Source: Pusillibacter faecalis (GTDB taxonomy: Bacteria; Bacillota; Clostridia; Oscillospirales; Oscillospiraceae). From it: a stretch of DNA of 64,000 nt. This document shows, one piece after another, positions 1-8,445 of the stretch. The DNA is taken from NCBI RefSeq assembly GCF_018408705.1, contig NZ_AP023420.1, positions 2,356,001-2,420,000 of the forward strand, given 5' to 3'. The position numbers and the translations under genes are program-made. Numbering within the stretch: the stretch's first letter is position 1; the number at the start of each line of letters is the position of its first letter. The notes under the pieces are model-generated. The model was not told where the DNA came from, searched no databases, and saw only the letters and a list, made by a program, of their open reading frames with translations.

Positions 1-1
1 C

Positions 2-559
2 CCCAGGACCGGCCGGGAGCCCTACGCCGTGGTGCAGCTGCGCAAGGACAACGCCCAGGGAAGCGTCTATAACCTGGTGGGCTTCCAGACCCATCTGCGC
101 TTCCCAGAGCAAAAGAGGGTGTTTTCCATGATCCCGGCCCTACACGACGCGGAATTCCTCCGCTACGGGGTAATGCACCGCAACACTTTCCTGGACTCTC
201 CCCGGCTGCTGGACCGCTATTACCGCCTGCGCAGCGAGCCGCGCATCTCCTTTGCCGGGCAGATGACCGGTGTGGAGGGGTATGTGGAATCCGCCGCCAG
301 CGGCTTTCTGGTAGGCGTGGAAACTGCCCGCAGGCTGCTGGGTCGTCCGCCGGTCAATTTCCCTCAGGAGACCGCCGTGGGGGCCCTGGGGCTGTATGTT
401 TCCAACCAAGCTGTCACGCACTTTCAGCCCATGAATATCAACTTCGGGATTATGCCGCCCCTGGGCTATCGGGTGAAGGGAAAGCGGAATAAGAACGCGG
501 AGCTGTCTGAGCGGTCCTTGACTATCATCGAGAAATTGAAAGAGGAGGTCCTTCCATGA
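2..559 (+). CDS. trmFO: TrmFO, C-terminal part (5' truncated by window)
   Basis: C-terminal 185 residues of the folate- and FAD-dependent tRNA (uracil-54 C5) methyltransferase, which makes ribothymidine in the T-loop using methylenetetrahydrofolate. The reading frame is open from the first base of the window, and the sequence before the first internal GTG already reads like the family (PRTGREPYAVVQL), so the gene starts upstream. Family-typical stretches are visible: GFQTHLRFPEQ, FLDSPRLL, FAGQMTGVEGYVES and the closing MNINFGIMPP. The stop codon overlaps the plsX start (ATGA). TrmFO rather than SAM-dependent TrmA is usual in Firmicutes. Confidence 0.93.
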   Translation, partial: PRTGREPYAVVQLRKDNAQGSVYNLVGFQTHLRFPEQKRVFSMIPALHDAEFLRYGVMHRNTFLDSPRLLDRYYRLRSEPRISFAGQMTGVEGYVESAASGFLVGVETARRLLGRPPVNFPQETAVGALGLYVSNQAVTHFQPMNINFGIMPPLGYRVKGKRNKNAELSERSLTIIEKLKEEVLP

Positions 560-1590
560 AGATCATTGTGGACGCTATGGGCGGCGATCACGCGCCCCAG
601 GCTATCGTACAGGGCGCACTGGAGGCCCACAAGACCCACAGCGTGGAGATTCTATTGGTGGGCCGGGCAGCGGAGGTGCTGCGGGCTGTGGAGGCCTGCG
701 GCGAGCGAACACTGCCGGCCGGCGTGGAGATCCGGGACGCCGCAGAGGTGGTGGAGATTATGGATAACCCCGCTACTGCCTTCAAGGTGAAAAAGGACTC
801 CTCCCTCACGGTGGGAATGAACCTGCTGAAAGAAGGGGCGGGAGACGCGTTTGTTTCCGCTGGCTCCACTGGTGCGCTGTTGGCGGGCGCTACGCTGTTG
901 GTGAAGCGGATTCACGGCATTCGGCGGGCCGCCATGGGTCCGGTAATCCCCACCGCAGGCGGAAGGATGCTTTTGTGTGATTGTGGCGCCAATGCCGAGT
1001 GCACGCCGGAGTACCTGCTGCAGTTTGCATATCTTGGCAGTTACTACGCTCAGCGGGTTCTGCGGATGGAGCGGCCTCGGGTAGCCCTGCTGAATATCGG
1101 CTCGGAGGAGGCCAAGGGCGACACGCTGCGCCACGAGGCCTATGAGCTGCTGCGGTCTGCCGGCGAGGCAGGACGCATCCACTTCATCGGCAATCTGGAG
1201 GCGGGAGACGCCATGATGGGCGGCGCCGATGTGCTGGTGGCAGACGGCTTTACCGGCAATGTGATGCTCAAGAGTCTGGAGGGAACCGCCAAGTTTTTGC
1301 TGGGGGAGCTGAAAAAGACGATGCTCTCCAGCACGAAGAACAAGATGGCGGCGGCGATGCTCAAGGGGGACCTGGCCAATATGAAGCGTCTGCTGGACCC
1401 CAGCGAGATCGGAGGGACGGCGTTCCTCGGCATCTCCAAGCCAGTGATCAAGGCGCATGGCTCTTCCAACGCGCGGGCGATTTCCAATGCAATTTTGCGG
1501 GCCAAGGAGTATGTGGAAAGCGGCCTGATCGCGGATATTGAGCGGGACATTGACTTGATGAAAGTGGAGCGGAAACAAGAAAAAATGTGA
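556..1590 (+). CDS. plsX: Phosphate acyltransferase PlsX
   Basis: Converts acyl-ACP plus phosphate to acyl-phosphate, the first committed step of phosphatidic acid synthesis with PlsY/PlsC; a peripheral membrane enzyme. It is 344 residues, normal for the family. The N-terminal IVDAMGGDHAP motif, SAGSTGAL near residue 100 and DGFTGNV near 230 are diagnostic. The ATG overlaps the trmFO stop by four bases, with an AGGAGG site inside trmFO, so the two are translationally coupled. It lies directly upstream of acpP and rnc, the common bacterial plsX-acpP-rnc arrangement without fabD/fabG/fabF in between. Confidence 0.97.
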   Translation: MKIIVDAMGGDHAPQAIVQGALEAHKTHSVEILLVGRAAEVLRAVEACGERTLPAGVEIRDAAEVVEIMDNPATAFKVKKDSSLTVGMNLLKEGAGDAFVSAGSTGALLAGATLLVKRIHGIRRAAMGPVIPTAGGRMLLCDCGANAECTPEYLLQFAYLGSYYAQRVLRMERPRVALLNIGSEEAKGDTLRHEAYELLRSAGEAGRIHFIGNLEAGDAMMGGADVLVADGFTGNVMLKSLEGTAKFLLGELKKTMLSSTKNKMAAAMLKGDLANMKRLLDPSEIGGTAFLGISKPVIKAHGSSNARAISNAILRAKEYVESGLIADIERDIDLMKVERKQEKM

Positions 1591-1597
1591 TTGCCTC

Positions 1598-1627
1598 TTG
1601 ACAGTGATAGGACACTTGCCGTATGAT
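1598..1627 (+). promoter_or_regulatory. Promoter of acpP
   Basis: TTGACA at 1598-1603, 18 bases, then TATGAT at 1622-1627, just after the plsX stop and about 45 bases upstream of acpP. It matches the sigma-A consensus and gives acyl carrier protein its own transcript. Confidence 0.75.
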
Positions 1628-1670
1628 GCCAATGATAGAAGCCCCATAATTCCGGGAGGAGTGAAAGGTA

Positions 1671-1919
1671 ATGTCAGTAGAAGAGATTTTTCAAACAATG
1701 AGTGAGCTGGTGGCAGAGCAGTTTGCCATGGAACCCGCTGAGGTGACTATGGACACCTCCTTTGAGGAGGACCTGGGCGCCGATTCTGTGGACCTGGTGG
1801 ATTTGGTCATGGCCATGGAGGAGGAGTTTGAGGTGGGTGAAATTCAGGAAGAGGATCTGAAAACTCTGAAGACCGTGGGTGATGCGGTGAATTATATCGC
1901 CTCAAAAGTGAAATCATAA
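1671..1919 (+). CDS. acpP: Acyl carrier protein AcpP
   Basis: Carries fatty-acyl intermediates on a 4'-phosphopantetheine arm in the cytoplasm. It is 82 residues, acidic and helical, with the attachment motif GADSVDLVDLV; Ser39 is the modified residue. The usual DSL triplet is DSV here, a conservative change. A GGAGG site precedes the ATG. It has its own promoter at 1598-1627 and a GC-rich hairpin right after the stop, which fits the high, separate expression expected of ACP. Confidence 0.96.
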   Translation: MSVEEIFQTMSELVAEQFAMEPAEVTMDTSFEEDLGADSVDLVDLVMAMEEEFEVGEIQEEDLKTLKTVGDAVNYIASKVKS

Positions 1920-1920
1920 A

Positions 1921-1954
1921 AGGAAGTGCCCCGCGTCCATGCGGGGCTTCCTTG
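1921..1954 (+). terminator. Hairpin after acpP
   Basis: GCCCCGC/GCGGGGC stem extended by AGGAAG/CTTCCT, starting right after the acpP stop and ending about 15 bases before rnc. There is no long T-run, so it is either a weak terminator or an mRNA-stabilising or processing hairpin between acpP and rnc. Confidence 0.55.
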
Positions 1955-1969
1955 TAGAAAGGATCTCCC

Positions 1970-2650
1970 ATGCAGGAACTGGAGAAAAAACTGAATTATA
2001 CATTCCGAAATTCCGCGCTGCTGCAGGAGGCATTGAATCACAGCTCCTATGCCAACGAGCATCGGTCCGCACACCTTCACAGCAATGAGCGGCTGGAGTT
2101 CCTGGGGGATTCGGTGCTTGGTTTTGTAACGGCGGAGTTTCTCTTTACCCGGCATCCGGAATCTCCAGAAGGGGATTTGACCCGCATCCGGGCAGCGCTG
2201 GTATGCGAGCAGAGCCTCTATGAGGTGGCGCAGCGCCTGGGCCTGGGCCAGTATTTGAAGCTGGGCCGGGGAGAGGAGGCCGGCGGAGGCCGGGAGCGTA
2301 CCTCCATTCTGGCGGATGCTGTAGAGGCGGTGTTTGCCGCTGTGTATCTGGACGGTGGGATTGAGGCGGCCTCCGCCCTGATTCACCGCTGTTTGCTGGA
2401 TGTTCAGCGGGAGAGCGTGGTGGAGGAGCGGCGAAGGGATTACAAGACCGCGCTCCAGGAGCTGGTACAGCGCCATGCGGATCAGGTGCTGTCCTATCAG
2501 ATGGTGGACGAGACGGGGCCGGACCATGCCAAGACCTTTCGGGCGGAGGTACAGCTGAACGGCAGTTCCATCGGTGCTGGTTCCGGCCACAGCAAGAAGG
2601 AAGCTGAGCAGGCAGCGGCAAAGGCGGCTCTGGAATCCCTGGGTGAATAG
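1970..2650 (+). CDS. rnc: Ribonuclease III
   Basis: Double-strand-specific endoribonuclease that processes rRNA precursors and structured mRNAs. It is 226 residues: RNase III domain at about 1-150 with the signature ERLEFLGDSVLG (residues 40-51, metal-binding acidic residues), a second acidic cluster in LADAVEAVFAA, and a C-terminal double-stranded-RNA-binding domain (about 155-225, ending KKEAEQAAAKAAL). The ATG follows AAAGGA with good spacing. It follows acpP across a hairpin. Confidence 0.97.
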   Translation: MQELEKKLNYTFRNSALLQEALNHSSYANEHRSAHLHSNERLEFLGDSVLGFVTAEFLFTRHPESPEGDLTRIRAALVCEQSLYEVAQRLGLGQYLKLGRGEEAGGGRERTSILADAVEAVFAAVYLDGGIEAASALIHRCLLDVQRESVVEERRRDYKTALQELVQRHADQVLSYQMVDETGPDHAKTFRAEVQLNGSSIGAGSGHSKKEAEQAAAKAALESLGE

Positions 2651-2699
2651 GCGGCAGGGTGGATGCCACTGGTTTTCATGAAATGAGATTTTGGATAGA

Positions 2700-2732
2700 G
2701 GCTCTCCATCCAGTGGGACGGAGGGCCTTTTT
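2700..2732 (+). terminator. Rho-independent terminator after rnc
   Basis: Stem 2700-2711 with 2716-2727 (one mismatch, one wobble), four-base loop, then TTTTT. It ends the plsX-acpP-rnc block and separates it from uppP. Confidence 0.8.
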
Positions 2733-2864
2733 GCATGCGATACAACAGCCAATTTTGCCTCTGCGGGCGGGAAACCCCGCTGTCCAGCAAATATGACTGG
2801 AATTTATCGCCTGCTCGTGCTATACTATCATTTGCAGAAGAGTCAAGTAAGGAGTGTGAAGATC

Positions 2865-3698
2865 TTGTCACTGCTGTCAGCCATACTACTGGGCCTCATT
2901 CAGGGCGTTACGGAGTTTTTGCCAATCTCCAGCTCTGGGCATTTGGCCATCGCGGAGAACCTATTGCATATGTCCGGCTCATCGGAGGTGCCCGGTTTTT
3001 TTGATGTGTTACTGCACTTGGGAACCTTGGTTGCCGTGTTTATCGCATACTGGTCAGATATTCGAGAGATGGTGATAGAACTTTTCTACGGGGTGCGGGA
3101 CCTAGCGCAGCGTTCCACCCCCACGCCGGCGCCGCCGGCACGCAGGCTGATCCTGCTGATCATCGTGGGCACGCTGCCGCTCTTTGCGGTGCTGCCTATC
3201 AAGGACGCGGTGGAAAGCCTTTCCGGCAACATGTATTTTGTGGCGGGAGCGCTCCTTGTAACTGGCTGCCTGCTGTTTGCCAGTGACCGGGTGCGGCCGG
3301 GACGAAAGACAGAAAAATCCGCAACACTGTTAGATGTACTTCTGGTGGGTGTGGCCCAGGCTATCGCCACCTGTCCGGGAATATCCCGCTCCGGTACCAC
3401 CATTACTGCGGGGTGTTTTGTGGGCTTTGACCGGAGATTCGCGGTTCGCTATTCTTTTTTAATGTCAATTCCCGCCATTCTTGGGGCGAATATTTTAAGC
3501 CTTAAGGATGCGGTGACGGATATCATTTGGGCTGATGTGCCAGTCTACTTAGTGGGCGTTGCAGTGGCGGCAGCAGTGGGCTATGTCTGCATTCGCCTTT
3601 TGAAAATGATTGCTGACAAGGGTAAGTTTGGATTTTTCGCATACTACTGCTGGGCAGTCGGCATTGTGACGCTGATTCTGACCCTGGTCCAGAAATAA
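2865..3698 (+). CDS. uppP: Undecaprenyl-diphosphatase UppP/BacA
   Basis: Integral membrane phosphatase that recycles undecaprenyl pyrophosphate to the monophosphate lipid carrier for peptidoglycan. Signatures: GVTEFLPISSSGHL near the N-terminus and PGISRSGTTITAG in the second conserved region, which hold the catalytic Glu/Ser/Arg residues; about eight hydrophobic segments. I chose the TTG at 2865 (277 residues) because AAGGAG ends 10 bases upstream and the protein then starts at the family's normal position. A GTG at 2856 is in frame but sits almost on the ribosome site. The open frame extends further upstream without family similarity. Confidence 0.93.
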   Translation: MSLLSAILLGLIQGVTEFLPISSSGHLAIAENLLHMSGSSEVPGFFDVLLHLGTLVAVFIAYWSDIREMVIELFYGVRDLAQRSTPTPAPPARRLILLIIVGTLPLFAVLPIKDAVESLSGNMYFVAGALLVTGCLLFASDRVRPGRKTEKSATLLDVLLVGVAQAIATCPGISRSGTTITAGCFVGFDRRFAVRYSFLMSIPAILGANILSLKDAVTDIIWADVPVYLVGVAVAAAVGYVCIRLLKMIADKGKFGFFAYYCWAVGIVTLILTLVQK

Positions 3699-3715
3699 AT
3701 CGGAGGGATTGACCT

Positions 3716-6160
3716 GTGGCATCCTCGACACAAAAGAAGACCACAAAAAAGAAGAATACACGCTCTGCAAAAACACCGCCGCCCAAGAGACCGGTTCGCC
3801 GCGAGGTGACTGGCTCCATTCTGCTGGTTCTGGCGCTGTGCGTTTGCGTGGGGTATTTTGGGGCCAACGCGCTTTTTATTGACTGGCTGGCAGCCCTGCT
3901 CAAAGGGGTGTTTGGCTACGGCTATTGGCTGGCGGCGCCGGCGCTGGTGCTTACAGGGATGATTCTATTGCTTCACCGGGGACGTCCAGTGCTTTTACGT
4001 GCGGTCTGCGCGCTGCTGACCCCGCTATTTGCCGGAACCCTGGGGCACACGCTTCTTTGTAAAGAGGCCTATGAGTCCTCCATTGGTATTTTGGTGAAAC
4101 TTTGGGAGAGCGGCAACGCGCTCCATTCCGGCGGCGTCCTTTCCGGAGGGATGGCCATTGGCTTTCTGGCAGTGTTTGGAAAGGTGGTGTCTGTCGTCCT
4201 GTTCTCCCTATTGTTGACGGGACTGCTGGCGGTAGCACTGTGGCCGGCACTGAAGCATTTGGCCCAAAGGCACCGGGAGCGTCCTCAGTATGAGGAGGAA
4301 GAAATCCAGCCGGTCCGCTCCACCGCCAAGGAAGCAACGCCCCGGCGGAGGCAGGAGGCCATGCGGCCTCAGATCGACTTCCCGCTGGACGAAGCGGAGA
4401 ACACACCGGAGCAGGAAGGGCGGTTCACCAGCTTTTTCCGCCATAAGTCGGACCGCCAGAAAACGCCGGATCAGGTCCTGCAGGCGGAATCTTCTGTGGA
4501 GAGCCTGGAAGTTGTTCCTGCACCAGTGGAGGAGGCTCCTGTCCCAGTGGAGGAAGCACCTCCGCCGCGCCGGGAGAAGACCAAGACTGCCGGAGAGGTG
4601 GCGGCTCAAACTGCCGCTGTGACGGTGGAGATTGCGGAAAAGCTGGCGGCAGAGGAGACGGCCTATCAGTTTCCCCCCATTACTCTGCTCAAGGCCAGCC
4701 AGGAGGAAAACCACATGGAGGCCGGTGCGGAGCTGAGAAACAACGCCCGCCGCCTGTCGGAAACTCTGGTGAGCTTCGGCGTGGAGGCTGCTCCGGGGGA
4801 TGTGGTCCACGGGCCCTCCGTAACCCGGTATGAGTTTATGCTGGAGCAGGGCGTCAAGCTTTCCAAGCTCACGAATCTGGCGGATGATATTGCCTTGGCC
4901 CTGGGCGCCACCGGCGTCCGAATTGCCCCTATCCCCGACAAAATTTCCGTGGTGGGCATCGAGGTACCCAACAAGTCTGTGACTCCGGTACTGATTCGGG
5001 ATGTGATTGAGTCCCGGGATTTTACGGAGCACAAGTCAAAGACCGCCTTTGCTCTGGGCCGCGACATCGGCGGACGGAACATGATCGGCGATATTGAGCG
5101 GCTGCCCCATGTGCTGATTGCCGGCACCACAGGTTCCGGCAAGTCTGTATGTACCAATTCCCTGATTATCTCCCTACTGTATAAGTCCACGCCCGATGAG
5201 GTCCGCTTCATCATGGTGGACCCCAAGATGGTGGAGCTGGCTCCATACAATGGAATTCCCCACCTGCTGATTCCGGTGGTGACGGACCCGAAAAAAGCTG
5301 CCGGTGCCTTGCAGTGGGCGGTGTTTGAGATGATGAAGCGTTATAAGCTTTTCTCCGAGCACGGCGTGAAAAAGCTGGAGGAGTTCAACCGTCTGGCCCG
5401 CTGCAGTGAGGAACTGGATACGCTGCCAAGCGTTGTGGTGGTGATCGACGAGCTGGCAGATTTGATGCTGGTGGCGGCGAAGGAGGTGGAGGAGTCCATC
5501 TGCCGGGTGGCCCAGATGGGCCGCGCTGCCGGCGTCCATCTGGTGATCGCCACCCAGCGGCCCTCCGCCGATGTGATCACAGGACTTATGAAAGCGAACA
5601 TCCCCAGCCGCATCGCCTTTGCCGTGGCATCCTCCCTGGAATCCCGGATCATTCTGGACACCACCGGCGCGGAAAAGCTGGTGGGCAAGGGAGACATGCT
5701 CTACGCGCCCTTAGGCGGCGGGAAGCCCCAGCGGGTGCAGGGATGCTTCATCTCCCCGGAGGAGATTGAAGAGGTGGTCCAGTTTGTCAAGCAGTCCGGT
5801 GAGCCGCAGTACTCGGACGAGGTCATCGCCAAAATTGAGGAGTCCGTCCAGGAAAAGGAGAAAGCGCCTAAGGGTGGTGCGGCGGACCTGACGGCTGCCG
5901 ATGAGGGGGACGAGTTGTTCCCTGCCGCCGTAGAGGTGGTGTTGGAGACTGGACAGGCCTCTGTCTCCATGCTCCAACGCCGGCTGAAACTGGGATATTC
6001 CCGTGCCGCCCGTCTGGTGGACCAGATGGAGGACCGGGGTGTGGTGGGTCCCTTCGAGGGCTCTAAACCCCGACAGCTGCTGATTACCCGCGCCCAGTGG
6101 CAGGAGATGCAAATGGGCGGTCAGGGTGAGGAGGAGCCGCCATTTCCCGTGGAGGAATGA
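3716..6160 (+). CDS. ftsK: DNA translocase FtsK/SpoIIIE
   Basis: Septum-anchored hexameric ATPase that pumps chromosomal DNA during division or sporulation. It is 814 residues: basic N-terminus, four membrane segments (about 25-165), a low-complexity Pro/Glu linker (about 190-320), the alpha/beta motor with Walker A GTTGSGKS at 470-477 and Walker B VVVIDELADLM near 575, and a C-terminal gamma winged-helix domain (about 725-790) that reads KOPS-type sequences. The GTG start at 3716 has CGGAGGG eight bases upstream. It follows uppP by 17 bases and may be cotranscribed with it. Confidence 0.95.
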   Translation: MASSTQKKTTKKKNTRSAKTPPPKRPVRREVTGSILLVLALCVCVGYFGANALFIDWLAALLKGVFGYGYWLAAPALVLTGMILLLHRGRPVLLRAVCALLTPLFAGTLGHTLLCKEAYESSIGILVKLWESGNALHSGGVLSGGMAIGFLAVFGKVVSVVLFSLLLTGLLAVALWPALKHLAQRHRERPQYEEEEIQPVRSTAKEATPRRRQEAMRPQIDFPLDEAENTPEQEGRFTSFFRHKSDRQKTPDQVLQAESSVESLEVVPAPVEEAPVPVEEAPPPRREKTKTAGEVAAQTAAVTVEIAEKLAAEETAYQFPPITLLKASQEENHMEAGAELRNNARRLSETLVSFGVEAAPGDVVHGPSVTRYEFMLEQGVKLSKLTNLADDIALALGATGVRIAPIPDKISVVGIEVPNKSVTPVLIRDVIESRDFTEHKSKTAFALGRDIGGRNMIGDIERLPHVLIAGTTGSGKSVCTNSLIISLLYKSTPDEVRFIMVDPKMVELAPYNGIPHLLIPVVTDPKKAAGALQWAVFEMMKRYKLFSEHGVKKLEEFNRLARCSEELDTLPSVVVVIDELADLMLVAAKEVEESICRVAQMGRAAGVHLVIATQRPSADVITGLMKANIPSRIAFAVASSLESRIILDTTGAEKLVGKGDMLYAPLGGGKPQRVQGCFISPEEIEEVVQFVKQSGEPQYSDEVIAKIEESVQEKEKAPKGGAADLTAADEGDELFPAAVEVVLETGQASVSMLQRRLKLGYSRAARLVDQMEDRGVVGPFEGSKPRQLLITRAQWQEMQMGGQGEEEPPFPVEE

Positions 6161-6183
6161 GGCCCGCAATCTTGCTTTTAATA

Positions 6184-6220
6184 AAGAGGGAGGGGAACCC
6201 GCCAGGGTTCCTCTCCCTTT
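6184..6220. terminator. Bidirectional terminator between ftsK and hydrolase
   Basis: An A-rich, then GGGAGGGGAACCC, loop, GGGTTCCTCTCCC, T-rich hairpin between two convergent genes. It can end transcription on both strands; the stem has a small bulge. Confidence 0.7.
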
Positions 6221-6280
6221 GCATATGTGTTTTTCCCTCTGTTTATCCGCCTGCCATAGCGGGCTGCGGAGGGATCGATA

Positions 6281-6895
6281 TTAGAAGAAGTCGCGCAGCA
6301 GTTCGGCCAGCTTCCGGGGCGCGTCCAGGTTGACCTCGTGTCCTGCCTCCTCAACGATACGGAGTTCCGCATGGGGAAGCCGCCTTTGCAGCTCCAGGGA
6401 GGCCCTGCGGTTCGGCGTGTCTCGCTCCCCGCAGACGACGAGGACAGGACATTGGAGACGAGGCAGAGAGGCCTCAAGGTTCAAGTCCAGCATGGAGTTT
6501 GTCAGATGGAGAAAGGCAGACTTGTCAAATCCGTCTCTCGGAAACATACGTTCAGGCATGAGATGGAACAGCAGACTTTGAATGCGCAGCAGCGTTTTGG
6601 GCATTGTGTACTGGGTACCGATCAGCGCCAGGGCATGGATGTGCTCCGGGTGCTCGATGGCATACTGCAGGGCCAGAATGCCGCCCAAGGAGAGCCCACA
6701 CACGTTTAACGGCCCAGGCAGGGCGTCACAATAGCGTGAGACACCCGCATAGAGCTTTGGATAGCTGACCTCGCCGCTGCGGAGCAGGCCCGGTAGATCT
6801 GGACAAAGGAGGTCAAGGGAAGGGCCTAGAGCCTCGGCCATTTGATCCCAGCTATGGGAGGTTTGCCCCAGGCCATGGAGAAATACAGTTTTCAC
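6281..6895 (-). CDS. Alpha/beta hydrolase
   Basis: Alpha/beta-hydrolase-fold protein of about 204 residues, specific substrate unknown. HG oxyanion motif in VFLHGLGQ, nucleophile elbow GLSLGG (Ser), acid candidate in VVCGERDTP, and catalytic His in EEAGHEVNLD. I set the start at the GTG at 6895 because GGAAGGA lies 10 bases upstream and the fold begins there; another GTG is at 6904 and a TTG extension reaches 6985. It lies upstream of and parallel to a second, broken hydrolase. Esterase, thioesterase or lactonase are all possible. Confidence 0.8.
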   Translation of the reverse strand: MKTVFLHGLGQTSHSWDQMAEALGPSLDLLCPDLPGLLRSGEVSYPKLYAGVSRYCDALPGPLNVCGLSLGGILALQYAIEHPEHIHALALIGTQYTMPKTLLRIQSLLFHLMPERMFPRDGFDKSAFLHLTNSMLDLNLEASLPRLQCPVLVVCGERDTPNRRASLELQRRLPHAELRIVEEAGHEVNLDAPRKLAELLRDFF

Positions 6896-7188
6896 AGGAG
6901 TCACATCCTTCCGATGTTTTTTCACAGGGCATCGCCTGCTGAAGCAAACGATGAGGCGTTCCATCTTCCGGCTGAGAGCCGGCAAAATAAAGCTGCCTGT
7001 TCAGACTCCACCCATTGGAAGATGTTTTTGATACCATATAAACTTTACCAGACGGAGTGCCGGGGCAGACCCCGGCAGCGCGGACAGAAAACAGGGACCG
7101 GGGGAGGTGTGCCTCACCGATGCAGACACAGGGAAGTTGATTGCAGGCGGCTTTTTCATCCATGCGATTCTTCATGTCAATCCAATTT

Positions 7189-7939
7189 TCAGACGTTGTT
7201 GCTCTGCATCATGAAGGTACAGATTACTTCTGCGGCCTGCTCCGCATTTGTCAGGATCGCCGGATGCCCTCCATGTTCAAACATCTGAATGGTGGCGCGG
7301 GGAATGTGTGCCGCCATTTGCTGATACTCCTCTTCCAGATTTTTTCGGCACATCTCATCCCTTCGGCTGCCCATCAACAGGAGCGGAATCCTTATTTGAG
7401 CCAAGGGTTTGTGGAATAAATAGCGCTTCTCCTCTGCAAGCTGCAACAGGGCCGCTGTGTCAAGGTCAACGATGGTTTCCCAGTCCGGTCCCTGACACCA
7501 CGCATAAAACGCTCTTGACTGCGGATCGGCCTTTGCCGCACTCCTTTCAGCCTGCAGATGATCGGCGAAGTGATCGTGAAGGGTTCGCCTGTCGAAACTG
7601 TCCGCGATCACTGCGCGAAATAAATCGGGACGCTCTAACGCCGCATGGATGGCAGCCCACGCCCCGCCGCTTGTTCCAACCAGAAAGGTTTTTCCATACG
7701 GCAAATGCTCAGCAAGCGCAATGGCCTGCAGACCCTCCTCGTACCAAACACTCCACTCGGTCAGACCGGCCATTTCCCAAAAAATCGATCAGAATACAGC
7801 GGAACTGTCCGGTATACAGGGGCATCAAAGGCTTTAACATTTTGGACGAGCTTGTATTCCCGTGTAAAAAGAGAACCGGAGTTCCACGACCATATTCTGT
7901 ATAAAAAACAGATTTGCCTTGATATTTAAAATACGGCAT
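7189..7939 (-). pseudogene. Alpha/beta hydrolase, frameshifted
   Basis: Second alpha/beta hydrolase, in two frames. The N-terminal part starts at the ATG at 7939 (GGAGG eight bases upstream) and reads VLFLHGNTSSS and DFLGNGRSDR. At about 7750-7775 the frame is lost, and the remaining coding sequence continues in another frame from WSVWYEEG through the nucleophile elbow GTSGGAW, acid region LLMGSRRDEM and catalytic-His region FEHGGHPA to 7189. The joined product would be about 250 residues, a normal length. It is either an inactivated gene or a sequencing error; nothing like a slippery programmed site is obvious. Confidence 0.75.
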
Positions 7940-8146
7940 TTTCTGGGCCTCCGTTTCCATGCTCATTTCATATAAGATAGCGTCATCCCTTGCAAAAAGA
8001 CTTCCGGGCCGCTGAATCCTGATGAGCCTATGATACAACAGGCTCGGAGCTGTTTCAACGCCGAACAATCAAAATGGTGATTCTTTTTCTGGCCCTCCAG
8101 GAGTGCCATGGAAATCTTCCCTGGATCAGGAAGAAAAAATCCCTGC

Positions 8147-8174
8147 TTGACAAACGCTGGAAAAGGGCTATAAT
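8147..8174 (+). promoter_or_regulatory. Consensus promoter of the T-box leader
   Basis: Perfect TTGACA at 8147-8152 and perfect TATAAT at 8169-8174 with a 16-base spacer. Transcription should start near 8181, at the beginning of the T-box leader. Confidence 0.85.
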
Positions 8175-8180
8175 GAAGCG

Positions 8181-8404
8181 TACAGAAATGCAATGACAGA
8201 GCCAGCTTTGTGAAACCGGCTTTCAGCGAGAGGGGATTGGTGCAAGCCCTCAGCCTACGCCGCAAAGCGCGCCACTCTGGAGCGGCCCACGAGGAGTGGG
8301 ACGGTTCATCCCCGTTATGAGATGACATGAGATGCCTAAGGGCAGATCAGGGTGGTACCGTGGAGTATTTTCCGCCCCTGACACAGGTCAGGGGCGCTTT
8401 TTTT
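8181..8404 (+). ncRNA. T-box riboswitch leader
   Basis: A tRNA-sensing leader between a consensus promoter and the aminotransferase gene. The conserved T-box AGGGTGGTACCGTGG lies at 8349-8363 and is followed by a strong intrinsic terminator: stem 8373-8382 with 8387-8396, then TTTTTTT to 8404. The upstream 160 bases are the Stem I/II region; GAGAGGGG and CTCTGGAGCGG look like Stem I elements. Uncharged tRNA should stabilise the antiterminator and switch the gene on. The specifier codon cannot be fixed by eye; GCC before ACTCTGGAG is one candidate. Confidence 0.88.
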
Positions 8405-8445
8405 ATCTCAAAGCCGCGAATATGCAGACGAGGAGGCATACATGT

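Noticed and set aside
652..1698. Long 348-codon frame on the - strand over plsX
   Set aside because: Shadow of plsX in GC-rich DNA; no family similarity and no ribosome site.
6852..7175. 107-codon - frame between the two hydrolases
   Set aside because: Low-complexity text, no ribosome site, no family resemblance.
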